A stretch of DNA of 64,000 nt from JAFALK01 sp036500605 (GTDB lineage Bacteria; Pseudomonadota; Gammaproteobacteria; Burkholderiales; Burkholderiaceae_C): assembly GCA_036500605.1 (NCBI GenBank), contig DASYBU010000044.1, forward strand, positions 124,001 to 188,000, written 5' to 3'. Below are positions 8,283 to 16,229 of the stretch, piece after piece. The notes under the pieces are model-generated. The model had not been told where the DNA came from and did no database searches. It was given only the letters and a program-made list of their open reading frames with translations. Each line of letters begins with the position of its first letter. Positions within the stretch are counted from its first letter, which is position 1. Both the position numbers and the translations under genes were made by a program.

Positions 8283-8845
8283 AGCAGTTCCAGGGTGTTG
8301 CCATTCAGGCGGTAACGCTCGCCGGTCTGCGGGCACCGCGCCTCGTCGCCGACGAAGCTCAGCTTCTCGCCCAAGCGGCTCATCCAGCCGATGCGCTTGG
8401 CCGGCACGCCGACCATCAGCGCAAAGTCGGGCACATCTTTCTGGACGACAGCGCCAGCGCCGATGAAGGCATAACGCCCAATCGTGACGCCACAGACGAT
8501 CGTGCAATTGGCGCCCAGCGTGGCGCCTTGCTTCACCAGCGTGCGGCGGTATTCGTGCTTGCGCACCACAGCGGCACGCGGGTTGTAGACATTGGTGAAC
8601 ACCATGCTCGGGCCGCAGAAGACATCGTCCTCGAGCGTCACCGCGTCATAGACCGAGACGTTGTTCTGCACCTTGCAGCCGTCGCCGATCAGCACGTCGT
8701 TGCCGACGTACACGCCCTGTCCCAGCGAGCAGGCGCTGCCGATGCGCGCGCCCGGGCTCACATGCGCAAAGTGCCAGACCTTGGTGCCTTCACCGAGTTG
8801 CGCGCCTTCATCAACGATGGCGCTTTCGTGTTTCCACCAAGCCAT
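8279..8845 (-). CDS. wbpD: UDP-3-amino-sugar N-acetyltransferase WbpD/WlbB
   Basis: This 188-residue left-handed beta-helix enzyme begins MAWWKHESAIVDEGAQLGEG and shows KVWHFAHVSPGARIG, VYVGNDVLIGDG, a FTNVYNPRAAV loop and GVPAKRIGWM. These are typical of WbpD/WlbB, which uses acetyl-CoA to acetylate the 3-amino group of UDP-GlcNAc3NA. The product is UDP-2,3-diacetamido-2,3-dideoxy-glucuronate, a donor for B-band-type O-antigens. It lies 2 bases after wbpB and overlaps wbpE by 4 bases, so all three pathway steps are coupled. Confidence 0.9.
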   Translation of the reverse strand: MAWWKHESAIVDEGAQLGEGTKVWHFAHVSPGARIGSACSLGQGVYVGNDVLIGDGCKVQNNVSVYDAVTLEDDVFCGPSMVFTNVYNPRAAVVRKHEYRRTLVKQGATLGANCTIVCGVTIGRYAFIGAGAVVQKDVPDFALMVGVPAKRIGWMSRLGEKLSFVGDEARCPQTGERYRLNGNTLELL

Positions 8846-8847
8846 GT

Positions 8848-9903
8848 TCAGAACACCAGCGGCAGGCCGACACGCACGCCATCGCGGGCGCTGCGGTAGG
8901 CCGCGATCAAGATCTCCAAGGATCGCAGGCCTTCGTAGCCGTCGACCTCGGCATTCGCTTCACCGCGCAGCGTCTTGATCACGTTGTCGTAATACAGCGG
9001 GTGGCCGAAACCGTAGACGGAACCCGTGTCATAACTGGCTGCCTTGATGGCTTCATCTTCGGGCTTGGCGTCGGCAAAGGCCCAATGCTCGATCTTGTTG
9101 ACCGCCGTGCCGCCGATCTTGACCGTGCCCTTTTCGCCGAGGATGGTGATCGAGCCTTCGAGGTTCTGGGGCCAGGTCAGCATGGTCACGTTGATCGAGG
9201 CGAGGCCGCCGTGGCGCAGGCGCGCGCTCAGCACGCCGGTGTCTTCGGCTTCGATGTCGCGGGCCAGCGTGGCGGTGTAGGCATGCACGCTGTCCACCGG
9301 ACCGACCAGCCAGTCGAGCAAGTCGACGTAGTGGCTCGCCTGGTTCATGAAGGCGCCGCCATCCAGATCCCAACGGCCGCGCCACTTGGCGGCGTCGTAA
9401 TAGCTTTGCGGGCGCGTCCAGAACACGTTCACCGTGCTCATGTAGATGCGGCCGAAGCGGCCCTCTTCGATCGCGCGCTTGACCTGCTGCACCGTCGCAT
9501 TGAGGCGGTTCTGCTTGACCACGAAGAGCTTGACGCCGGCCTCGCGGCATTCGCGCACCATCGCCATGCCATCTTCGAGCTTGGTGGCCATCGGCTTCTC
9601 GGTCAGCACATGGCGGCCGGCGCGGGCGATCTGGATCGCTTGTTGCGAATGCAGGCCGCTGGGCGTGGAGAGCACGACGACGTCGGCGTTCGACTGCGCG
9701 AGCAAATCGGTCAGCGAGGCAAACCCTTGCGCGCCGGTCACAGTCACCGCGGCCGCGAGCGCCTCGGGATTCGTGTCGCAAACCGCGACCCATTCAGCAC
9801 GCCCCGCATGCTTCGTCAAAGCCTCAAGATGGTTCTTGGAAATGCGGCCGCAACCCACGAGGGCGAAGCGGATCGGGCGGTCGAGAATGGGCTGACTGGG
9901 CAT
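8848..9903 (-). CDS. wbpB: UDP-GlcNAcA 3-dehydrogenase WbpB/WlbA (Gfo/Idh/MocA family)
   Basis: The 351-residue oxidoreductase has an N-terminal Rossmann domain (FALVGCGRISKNHLEAL) and the family EKP motif (HVLTEKPMATKLEDG) around residue 105. WNLDG-type residues before the catalytic histidine region are seen as RWDLDGGAFMNQASHYVDLLDWL. WbpB oxidises C3 of UDP-GlcNAcA with a tightly held NAD+. It is the first gene of the minus-strand polysaccharide operon and is divergent from lysS with only 40 bases between them. The preceding pathway enzyme, the WbpA 6-dehydrogenase, is not in this window. Confidence 0.9.
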   Translation of the reverse strand: MPSQPILDRPIRFALVGCGRISKNHLEALTKHAGRAEWVAVCDTNPEALAAAVTVTGAQGFASLTDLLAQSNADVVVLSTPSGLHSQQAIQIARAGRHVLTEKPMATKLEDGMAMVRECREAGVKLFVVKQNRLNATVQQVKRAIEEGRFGRIYMSTVNVFWTRPQSYYDAAKWRGRWDLDGGAFMNQASHYVDLLDWLVGPVDSVHAYTATLARDIEAEDTGVLSARLRHGGLASINVTMLTWPQNLEGSITILGEKGTVKIGGTAVNKIEHWAFADAKPEDEAIKAASYDTGSVYGFGHPLYYDNVIKTLRGEANAEVDGYEGLRSLEILIAAYRSARDGVRVGLPLVF

Positions 9904-9931
9904 AGCGCCAGGATTCTACGGGGCGCCCGCT

Positions 9932-9944
9932 TAAAATCGCCGGA
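9932..9944 (+). promoter_or_regulatory. Candidate lysS promoter -10 box, possibly leaderless transcript
   Basis: TAAAAT at 9932-9937 is a 5/6 match to the -10 consensus and ends six bases before the lysS ATG at 9944, so the predicted transcription start coincides with the A of the start codon. No Shine-Dalgarno sequence is present in the six intervening bases, and no good -35 box was found. Confidence 0.4.
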
Positions 9945-11461
9945 TGACTACGCCCAACCCAGACCAAGCTGCCGCCCCGGCCGCTGACGAGAACCGACTG
10001 ATCGCCGAGCGCCGCGAAAAGCTCAAGGCCCTGCGTGCGAAGACCGCCGTCCCCTTCCCCAACGACTTCAAGCCCAAGCACCGGGCGCGGCCGCTGCAGC
10101 AGGCGCATGGGGAAGTGCCCAATGAGGAACTGGAACCGCAGGAGATCAAAGTCACGGTGGCCGGCCGCCTGATGCTCAAGCGCATCATGGGCAAGGCGTC
10201 GTTTGGCACGCTGCAGGACGCGACCGGCCGCATCCAGCTTTTCGTCACCAAGGATGGCATTGGCGAAGAGAACTATGCCGATTTCAAGCACCTGGACCTC
10301 GGCGACATCGTCGGCGCTGAAGGCACGCTGTTCCGCACCAAGACCGGCGAGCTGTCAGTGCGCGTCACCACGCTGCGCTTGCTGACCAAGAGCCTGCGTC
10401 CGCTGCCAGGCGATTTCTTCGGCATGGCCGACCAGGAACAGAAGTACCGCCAGCGCTACGTCGACCTGATCACGGATGAGGCCGCCCGCATGCGCTTCGT
10501 GGCGCGCTCCAAGGCCGTGTCATCGATCCGCAGCTATATGGTCGAGCACGACTTCCTGGAAGTCGAGACGCCAATGCTGCACCCGATCCCGGGCGGCGCC
10601 AATGCCAAGCCCTTCACCACGCACCACAACGCGCTGGATCAGCAGATGTTCCTGCGCATCGCGCCCGAGCTCTACCTGAAGCGCCTCGTGGTCGGCGGCT
10701 TCGAGCGCGTGTTCGAGATCAACCGCAACTTCCGCAACGAAGGCATCTCGGTTCGGCACAACCCCGAATTCACGATGATGGAGTTCTACGCGGCCTACTG
10801 GACGCACCACGAGGTGATGGACTTCACCGAGGAGGTTTTGCGCCACGCCGCGCGCTGCGCCACGGGTTCGGCTGCGGTCACCTACGCCGGCAAGCCGGTC
10901 GCGCTGGACCAGCCTTTCACGCGCCTCTCGGTGCGCGATTCGCTGATCAAGCACGCCGGCGTGACGCCCGAGCAGGCCGATGACGTCGAGGTGCTGCGCC
11001 AGCGCATCAAGGCTGCCGGCGAAGAAGTCAAGGCGCATTGGAGCCTGGCCGAACTGCAGTTCGGCCTCTTCGAAGCCGTGGTCGAAGCCCAGCTCTGGGA
11101 CCCGACCTTCATCATCGACTACCCGGTCGAAGTCTCGCCGCTGGCCCGCGCCTCGGACGCCGATCCGAAGATCACCGAGCGCTTCGAGCTCTTCATCACC
11201 GGCCGCGAATACGCGAACGGCTTCTCGGAGCTGAACGACGCCGAGGACCAGGCCGCGCGCTTCCAGGCCCAGGTGTCCAACAAGGACGCCGGCGACGAAG
11301 AGGCGATGTTCTTCGACGCCGACTTCATCCGCGCGCTCGAATACGGCATGCCGCCGACCGGCGGCTGCGGCATCGGGATTGACCGGCTGATGATGCTGAT
11401 CACCGACACCCCGTCGATCCGCGACGTGATCCTCTTCCCCGCCTTGCGACGCGAAAGCTAA
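9944..11461 (+). CDS. lysS: Lysyl-tRNA synthetase, class II
   Basis: The 505-residue protein has the class II LysRS layout: an N-terminal OB-fold anticodon-binding domain (about residues 60-165, containing VTVAGRLMLKRIMGKASF), then the catalytic core. Motif 2 is visible as FEINRNFRNEGISVRHNPEFT and motif 3 as GGCGIGIDRLMML near the C-terminus. It charges tRNA-Lys with lysine in the cytoplasm. Length and motifs match the bacterial family with no truncation. It stands alone on the plus strand between two minus-strand operons, and its start is 6 bases after a TAAAAT box. Confidence 0.97.
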   Translation: MTTPNPDQAAAPAADENRLIAERREKLKALRAKTAVPFPNDFKPKHRARPLQQAHGEVPNEELEPQEIKVTVAGRLMLKRIMGKASFGTLQDATGRIQLFVTKDGIGEENYADFKHLDLGDIVGAEGTLFRTKTGELSVRVTTLRLLTKSLRPLPGDFFGMADQEQKYRQRYVDLITDEAARMRFVARSKAVSSIRSYMVEHDFLEVETPMLHPIPGGANAKPFTTHHNALDQQMFLRIAPELYLKRLVVGGFERVFEINRNFRNEGISVRHNPEFTMMEFYAAYWTHHEVMDFTEEVLRHAARCATGSAAVTYAGKPVALDQPFTRLSVRDSLIKHAGVTPEQADDVEVLRQRIKAAGEEVKAHWSLAELQFGLFEAVVEAQLWDPTFIIDYPVEVSPLARASDADPKITERFELFITGREYANGFSELNDAEDQAARFQAQVSNKDAGDEEAMFFDADFIRALEYGMPPTGGCGIGIDRLMMLITDTPSIRDVILFPALRRES

Positions 11462-11468
11462 AGCAGGC

Positions 11469-12266
11469 TCAATCCGGGCGGCCGTGCTTGAAGTTCGGCG
11501 CCCGCTTGTTCAGGAAGGCGTCCGTGCCCTCGCGCATGTCGGGCGTGCCGAACATGGCGTGGAAGTAGCGGCGCTCGACCCTGACGCCGTCCATCAGCGG
11601 TGTCTGGAAGGCCAGGTTGACCAGCTCCTTGATCAGCTGCGCGGCCGGGGCGCTCATGGCATTGATGGTCTCTGCGGCGGCCAATGCTTCTTCCATCAGC
11701 TTGTCGGCCGGCACCACGCGCGAGACATGGCCGGCGCGCTCGGCCTCGGCCGCGTCCATCATGCGAGCGGTCAGCAGCATGTCCATGGCCTTGCTCTTGC
11801 CGACGGTCAGCGGCAGGCGCTGCGTGCCGCCGCAGCCGGGGATCAGGCCGAGCTTGATCTCGGGCTGTCCGAACTTGGCCGTATCAGCCGCGATCAAAAA
11901 GTCGCACATCATCGCCAGCTCGCAGCCGCCGCCGAGGCAGAAGCCCGCCACGGCGCCGATCACGGGCTTCCTGACCTGCAGGATGGTTTCCCAGTTCTTG
12001 GAGATCAGGCCCGTTCTCACGGCGCTCATGAAATCGTGCTGCTGCAACGTCGGGATGTCGGCGCCGGCCGCGAAGGCGCGTTCGGAGCCGGTCAGTACGA
12101 TGCAGCCGATGCCTTCGTCGGCGTCAAAGGCGAGCAGCGCCTGCCCCAGTTCGTCCATCAGTTGATCATTCAAGGCATTGAGCGCCTTGGGGCGGTTCAG
12201 GCGGACGACGCCGGTCTTGCGCGGGCCAACGCCCTGGGTCTCGGTGATGATGCATTCGTAGCTCAT
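11469..12266 (-). CDS. Enoyl-CoA hydratase (crotonase family)
   Basis: The 265-residue product has the crotonase oxyanion-hole segment ERAFAAGADIPTLQ and the catalytic block CLGGGCELAMMCDFLIAADTAKFGQPEI, followed by GLIPGCGGTQRL. Both catalytic glutamates expected of an active hydratase (in CELAMM and in GQPEI) are present. It hydrates trans-2-enoyl-CoA in beta-oxidation or related pathways; the exact substrate chain length is not readable. The ATG at 12266 is chosen because the protein then starts MSYECIITETQG, just ahead of the first beta-strand. It lies downstream of the DUF3108 gene by 5 bases, so it may be read from the same transcript. Confidence 0.92.
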   Translation of the reverse strand: MSYECIITETQGVGPRKTGVVRLNRPKALNALNDQLMDELGQALLAFDADEGIGCIVLTGSERAFAAGADIPTLQQHDFMSAVRTGLISKNWETILQVRKPVIGAVAGFCLGGGCELAMMCDFLIAADTAKFGQPEIKLGLIPGCGGTQRLPLTVGKSKAMDMLLTARMMDAAEAERAGHVSRVVPADKLMEEALAAAETINAMSAPAAQLIKELVNLAFQTPLMDGVRVERRYFHAMFGTPDMREGTDAFLNKRAPNFKHGRPD

Positions 12267-12271
12267 AGGGC

Positions 12272-13333
12272 TTACTCCTGATGTGAATGTTCTGGGGCCG
12301 ATTGTGGCGCGGCGGGGTCGGCCGCGGGAGCAGCGGCAGGATCGGCGGCTTGCAATGGCGGCTTGGCCAGGGTCAGGTCGATGAAGGTCTGCGGATCCTG
12401 GCGGATCAGGATGCGCACCGGCAAGTATTGCAGCGTCGGCGCCAGCCACACATCGGCCAGCAGATCTCCATTCATGATCGCCGCCTCGCCGCGCGCGGGC
12501 CTCAAGTGCCAGGCGAGCAGCGGGCCCATCTTCGTCTCCACCGCTTCCTGGCCCAGCACCTCGTAGCGCCAGTCGTAGAGCTTGCGTGGCAGCGCCAAGG
12601 GCAGATCGATGGTCGTGCCCACCTGCATCGGTTTGCGGCCGGTGAGGAAGAGCCAGGTCAGGTGCACGAACTGGCTGGCGGAATCCTGCACCCCGATCGG
12701 CTGAGGCCGCTGGCTGCCGTTGGCAAAGCGCAGTTGCTGGCCGTCGAAGACCATCGCCGCATGGCGCGGGGCCATCAGCAGCACGTTCGTCTCTTCGTCA
12801 TAACGGCGAGGTTCGATGCCATGCGCGGTCAGCACGCCGTCGCTGACCATGCTGCGCGTGATCAGGCCGCCGATCGACAGCACCAGCCGCACCTGGTAGT
12901 GCGAGCCTTGCCGCAGCCACTCGACGCTGGCGCTGCCGGTGACGGGGCCGCGGTAGTTGCCGCTGAGCAGGTAGTCCAGCCGCGTGGAAAGCGGCCATTC
13001 TGGGCCGGGCTCGCCTTCGGTCTTCTCAACAACAGGCTTGGGCTGAGCTTCTGGCGGAGGCGGCACATCGAGCGTCGGCAGCGACCACAGATCGGGCGCT
13101 GTCGAAGGTCCGAAACGCGCCAAGCCGGCCGCCTGCGGCTGGCCTGCAAGCGCGGCGTTAGGCTTCAGCAGCGCTTGCTTGAGCTCGCGCACAAAGGCCA
13201 CTTCGATGCGCGGCGGCAAGGCCGCTTCGGCGCGCCAGCCGGCGTCCCAGCGGTGGATCAAGCCGCCCACACCGAGATGGGCCAACAGAACGGGCAGCGC
13301 CAGCAGGGCCGGAGCCCAGCGCTTCAAGCCCAT
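12272..13333 (-). CDS. DUF3108 domain-containing secreted protein
   Basis: The 353-residue product starts with a hydrophobic leader (MGLKRWAPALLALPVLLAHL) consistent with a signal anchor or signal peptide. It carries a DUF3108 domain in its second half, recognised by LSTRLDYLLSGNYRGPVTGSA and WRYEVLGQEAVETKMGPLLAWHLRP. Members are exported proteins of unknown function. A Pro-rich linker (PPPPEAQPKPVVEKTEGEPG) follows the N-terminal region and the C-terminus is Ala/Pro-rich. The gene overlaps the M61 peptidase gene by 10 bases, which suggests co-translation. No catalytic motif is seen. Confidence 0.8.
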   Translation of the reverse strand: MGLKRWAPALLALPVLLAHLGVGGLIHRWDAGWRAEAALPPRIEVAFVRELKQALLKPNAALAGQPQAAGLARFGPSTAPDLWSLPTLDVPPPPEAQPKPVVEKTEGEPGPEWPLSTRLDYLLSGNYRGPVTGSASVEWLRQGSHYQVRLVLSIGGLITRSMVSDGVLTAHGIEPRRYDEETNVLLMAPRHAAMVFDGQQLRFANGSQRPQPIGVQDSASQFVHLTWLFLTGRKPMQVGTTIDLPLALPRKLYDWRYEVLGQEAVETKMGPLLAWHLRPARGEAAIMNGDLLADVWLAPTLQYLPVRILIRQDPQTFIDLTLAKPPLQAADPAAAPAADPAAPQSAPEHSHQE

Positions 13334-15039
13334 GGGCTGTCGGTGGGAGAAGGACCTTCGGCCAGCGACAGCTGCACATCGGCCTTGGCGGCGTCCATCG
13401 CGGGCAAGGCCACGCTCACGTTCAACAAACGCTGATCGCGCGAGATCGTGAACAGCAATTCATGCTGTCCTGACGGCAGGTTCGCCAGCGCATCGTCCAG
13501 GCGGCGCAAACGCCAGCCGTTGCAGGCAATCAGTTCATCGCCAGGGCAAAGGCCGGCCACCTGCGCGACAGCACTTGCCAACACCTGCTTGACCTGCACG
13601 CCGGTCAACGCGCTTTCGCTGACGCGCAGCCCCAGACGCTGAGCCAGCGTCGGGCCTTCCTGGCGCCATTGCACGCCGGCGGCTGCCAGCAATTCGCGCA
13701 GCGGCGGATCCTCGGTGCCGTGCACCCACGAAGCCAACTCGTCGGCATTGCCAGCCAGCTCGGTGACAGCCGACAGAATCCCGCATTCGCTGATCGGACC
13801 GCCGCCGCTGCCCTGCCACAGCTTGCGCATCAGCTCATCGAGGCTGGCGCCGATCGCGCGCAGGCGCAGGTCCAACGCGAGCGCGACCAGCGCGCCCTTG
13901 CCGTAATAGCTGATCGTCAGGTTGGGTGTGTTCTCGTCGGCGCGGTAGAACTTCGTCCAGGCCTCGAAGCTCGCTTCGGCCAGGCTGTGGCGCTTGCGGC
14001 CCGGCGTGGCCAGCACGCCGCTGACGGTCTTGGCGAGCAGCTTCAGGTAGCGCGGCACTTCGATCAGGCCCGCGCGGCGCAGCAGCAGCTCGTCGTAGTA
14101 CGAGGTGAAGCCTTCAAAGAACCAGAGCAGCTCGGTGTAGTTTTCCTGCGCGTAGTCATAACGCGCAAGTTCAGCGGGGCGCAGGCGCTTGACGTTCCAG
14201 GCGTGGAAGTATTCATGGCTGAACAGGCTCAGCAGATTGACATAACCGTCGCTCTGCTCGGTCTGGCCGATGCGCGGGAGCTCGCGGCGCGCCGCCAGCA
14301 AGGCGGTGCTGGCGCGGTGCTCCAGGCCGCCGCCGCCCTCGTCCACCACATTGAGCAGGAAGCAGTAGCTCGGGAACGGCGCTTCGCCCCAGAAGGCGAT
14401 CTGCGTCTCGCAGATGCGTTCCACGTCAAGCAGCAGGCGTGCGCCGTCAAAGCTGGGCCAGGCCCCGGCCACCACGATGCGATGCGGCACGCCGCCGGCT
14501 TGGAACTCGGCCGACCAGAACTCGCCGAGCTCGAAGGGATGGTCAACCAGTTCGTCGTAGTCGGCTGCGAGCCAGGCGTTCGGACCCGCGGTCGGCATGC
14601 TCGTGGCGACCTGCCAGCCGGCGGGGAAGCCGCTCAGCGCCAGCGCGTGAGGCTGATCTTCCTGGCCGTGCACGCGCAGCAAAAGGCTCGTGCCGTTGAA
14701 GAAGCCACGCTGGGCGTCGAGCCACGCGGTGCGAACGGAATTGTCGAAAGCATGGACGCGGTAGTACAGCGTCAGCGGCGTCTCGGCCTTGCTGTCCAGG
14801 CGCCAACTGCTCTTGTCGAGCTGCTCGATCCGGATCGGTTCGCCATTCTGTTCGGCGCAAAGGCCGCTCAGCTGCTTGGCAAATTCGCGGACGAGATAGC
14901 TGCCGGGGATCCACACCGGCAAGCTGACGATCTGGCCCTCGGCGGGCGCCGGGATCTCGACGCTAACGGCGTAATCATGCGCATGCAGATCAGCCGGTTC
15001 GACCCGGTATTGCAAGCGCCCTTGCGGCACCGCTGGCAT
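13324..15039 (-). CDS. M61 family metallopeptidase with PDZ domain
   Basis: The 571-residue protein has the zinc-binding HEYFH motif in LFSHEYFHAWNVKRLRP (about residue 265) and a downstream glutamate in ENYTELLWFFEGFTSYYDE, the HEXXH plus distal E arrangement of M61 glycyl-aminopeptidase-like enzymes. A C-terminal PDZ domain (GLRVSESALTGVQVKQVLASA to CPGDELIACNG) should bind peptide ends. An N-terminal all-beta domain precedes the catalytic part. The ATG at 15039 shares one base with the stop of the DUF3429 gene (TGATG). No signal peptide is obvious, so it is probably cytoplasmic. Confidence 0.9.
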   Translation of the reverse strand: MPAVPQGRLQYRVEPADLHAHDYAVSVEIPAPAEGQIVSLPVWIPGSYLVREFAKQLSGLCAEQNGEPIRIEQLDKSSWRLDSKAETPLTLYYRVHAFDNSVRTAWLDAQRGFFNGTSLLLRVHGQEDQPHALALSGFPAGWQVATSMPTAGPNAWLAADYDELVDHPFELGEFWSAEFQAGGVPHRIVVAGAWPSFDGARLLLDVERICETQIAFWGEAPFPSYCFLLNVVDEGGGGLEHRASTALLAARRELPRIGQTEQSDGYVNLLSLFSHEYFHAWNVKRLRPAELARYDYAQENYTELLWFFEGFTSYYDELLLRRAGLIEVPRYLKLLAKTVSGVLATPGRKRHSLAEASFEAWTKFYRADENTPNLTISYYGKGALVALALDLRLRAIGASLDELMRKLWQGSGGGPISECGILSAVTELAGNADELASWVHGTEDPPLRELLAAAGVQWRQEGPTLAQRLGLRVSESALTGVQVKQVLASAVAQVAGLCPGDELIACNGWRLRRLDDALANLPSGQHELLFTISRDQRLLNVSVALPAMDAAKADVQLSLAEGPSPTDSPWA

Positions 15040-15506
15040 CAGCAGCCCGCGGCAGCCAGGAAGCAGAACAGGGCCGAGATGGCGCTGAGACGGAAGCGCA
15101 GCGTCAACCAACTGGCAGCGCCGAGCTCCGGATAGAAGCGACGGTCCACCAGATAGCACACGATCAGCATGGCGCCTTCGAGCACCAGGCCCGAATAGGC
15201 CGGCATCACGACGCCGATCCAACCCACGGCCACCGGCGCAATGCCCCACAGGAAATGCTGCGGCACCATCGCCTCTTGCTTGAAGCCCAGGCCCCAGTAG
15301 ATGCCGCCCAGGAAGGCGATGACCAGCCCGGCATAACTGGTCAGCCCCAGGCTCACCAGCGCGTGCGCATCGAGGTAGCGGTCACCGAACAGCCAGATCA
15401 GCGCCGCCCCCAGAGCAAACGGCAGCAAGCCCAGATAGGCCAGCCGCTGGGCCAAGGGCGGCAGCGGCAGCTCGGCAAAGGCAGCGGGGGCAGTGGCGGC
15501 GTTCAT
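15039..15506 (-). CDS. DUF3429 domain-containing membrane protein
   Basis: The 155-residue product has about five hydrophobic helices, including LAYLGLLPFALGAALIWLFG and YAGLVIAFLGGIYWGLGF; the GGIYWG motif is characteristic of the DUF3429 family. The family is a set of small inner-membrane proteins with no assigned function. It sits between dsbC and the M61 peptidase gene on the minus strand, coupled to the latter by a one-base overlap, so the group is likely one transcript. Confidence 0.8.
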   Translation of the reverse strand: MNAATAPAAFAELPLPPLAQRLAYLGLLPFALGAALIWLFGDRYLDAHALVSLGLTSYAGLVIAFLGGIYWGLGFKQEAMVPQHFLWGIAPVAVGWIGVVMPAYSGLVLEGAMLIVCYLVDRRFYPELGAASWLTLRFRLSAISALFCFLAAAGC

Positions 15507-15508
15507 GT

Positions 15509-16225
15509 TCAGGATTTGCTGACCGCTTGCAGGCGGCGTTCGAGTTGCTCGAGCGTCAGCGCGCCCGGTGCGCGCGAGCCGTCTTCAAAGAACACGCCGG
15601 GCGTGCCGTTGATGTGGAAGCGGCGCGAAAGCTCCAGGTTGCGCTTGATCGCGGTCTCGTCGCACGCGCCCGCAGGCTTGGCGAAGGGCTTGCCTTCGAT
15701 CATCCAGGATTTCCAGGTCGTGGTCTGGTCCTTGGAACACCAGATGGAGCGCGCCTTGTCCGGCGAATCGCCGCCCAGGATCGGGATCAGGAAGGTGTAG
15801 ACGGTCACGTCCTTGGCGCCTTGCAAGGATTTCTCGAACATCTTGCAATAGCCGCAATTGGGGTCGGCGAACACGGCGATGCGGCGCGCGCCGGTGCCGG
15901 TCTTCCAGACGATCGCGTCCTTCAGGGGCAAGGCGGCGAAGTCAACGCGGTTGAGCTTGTCCACGGCTTCCTGCGTGAGGTTGCGCATCACCTTCAGGTC
16001 GATCAGGTCGCCTTCGATCAGGTAGCTGCCGGTGGCGTCCGTGTAGCGGATCTCGTTGCCGATGCGGACCTCCCACAGCCCCGGCATCGGCGAGGGCTTG
16101 ACCTCGTCGATCTTGGGAAAGCCAGTGAGCTTGTCGCTCAGGGCCTTGCGGATGACGGCTTCGTTGGCGGAGGCCAGCAAGGGCAGGCACAGCGCGAGCA
16201 ATGCCAGGGTTTTGTGCAACTTCAT
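15509..16225 (-). CDS. dsbC: Periplasmic thiol:disulfide isomerase DsbC
   Basis: The 238-residue protein has a signal peptide (MKLHKTLALLALCLPLLASA), an N-terminal dimerisation domain (about residues 22-85) and a thioredoxin domain with the active-site CGYC in FADPNCGYCKMFEKSL, as in E. coli DsbC. A second cysteine pair (CSKD and ACDE) lies in the C-terminal half. It should correct wrong disulfides in periplasmic proteins and be kept reduced by DsbD. The ATG at 16225 is preferred to an upstream in-frame ATG at 16240 because the signal peptide starts there. Confidence 0.93.
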   Translation of the reverse strand: MKLHKTLALLALCLPLLASANEAVIRKALSDKLTGFPKIDEVKPSPMPGLWEVRIGNEIRYTDATGSYLIEGDLIDLKVMRNLTQEAVDKLNRVDFAALPLKDAIVWKTGTGARRIAVFADPNCGYCKMFEKSLQGAKDVTVYTFLIPILGGDSPDKARSIWCSKDQTTTWKSWMIEGKPFAKPAGACDETAIKRNLELSRRFHINGTPGVFFEDGSRAPGALTLEQLERRLQAVSKS

Positions 16226-16229
16226 GAAA

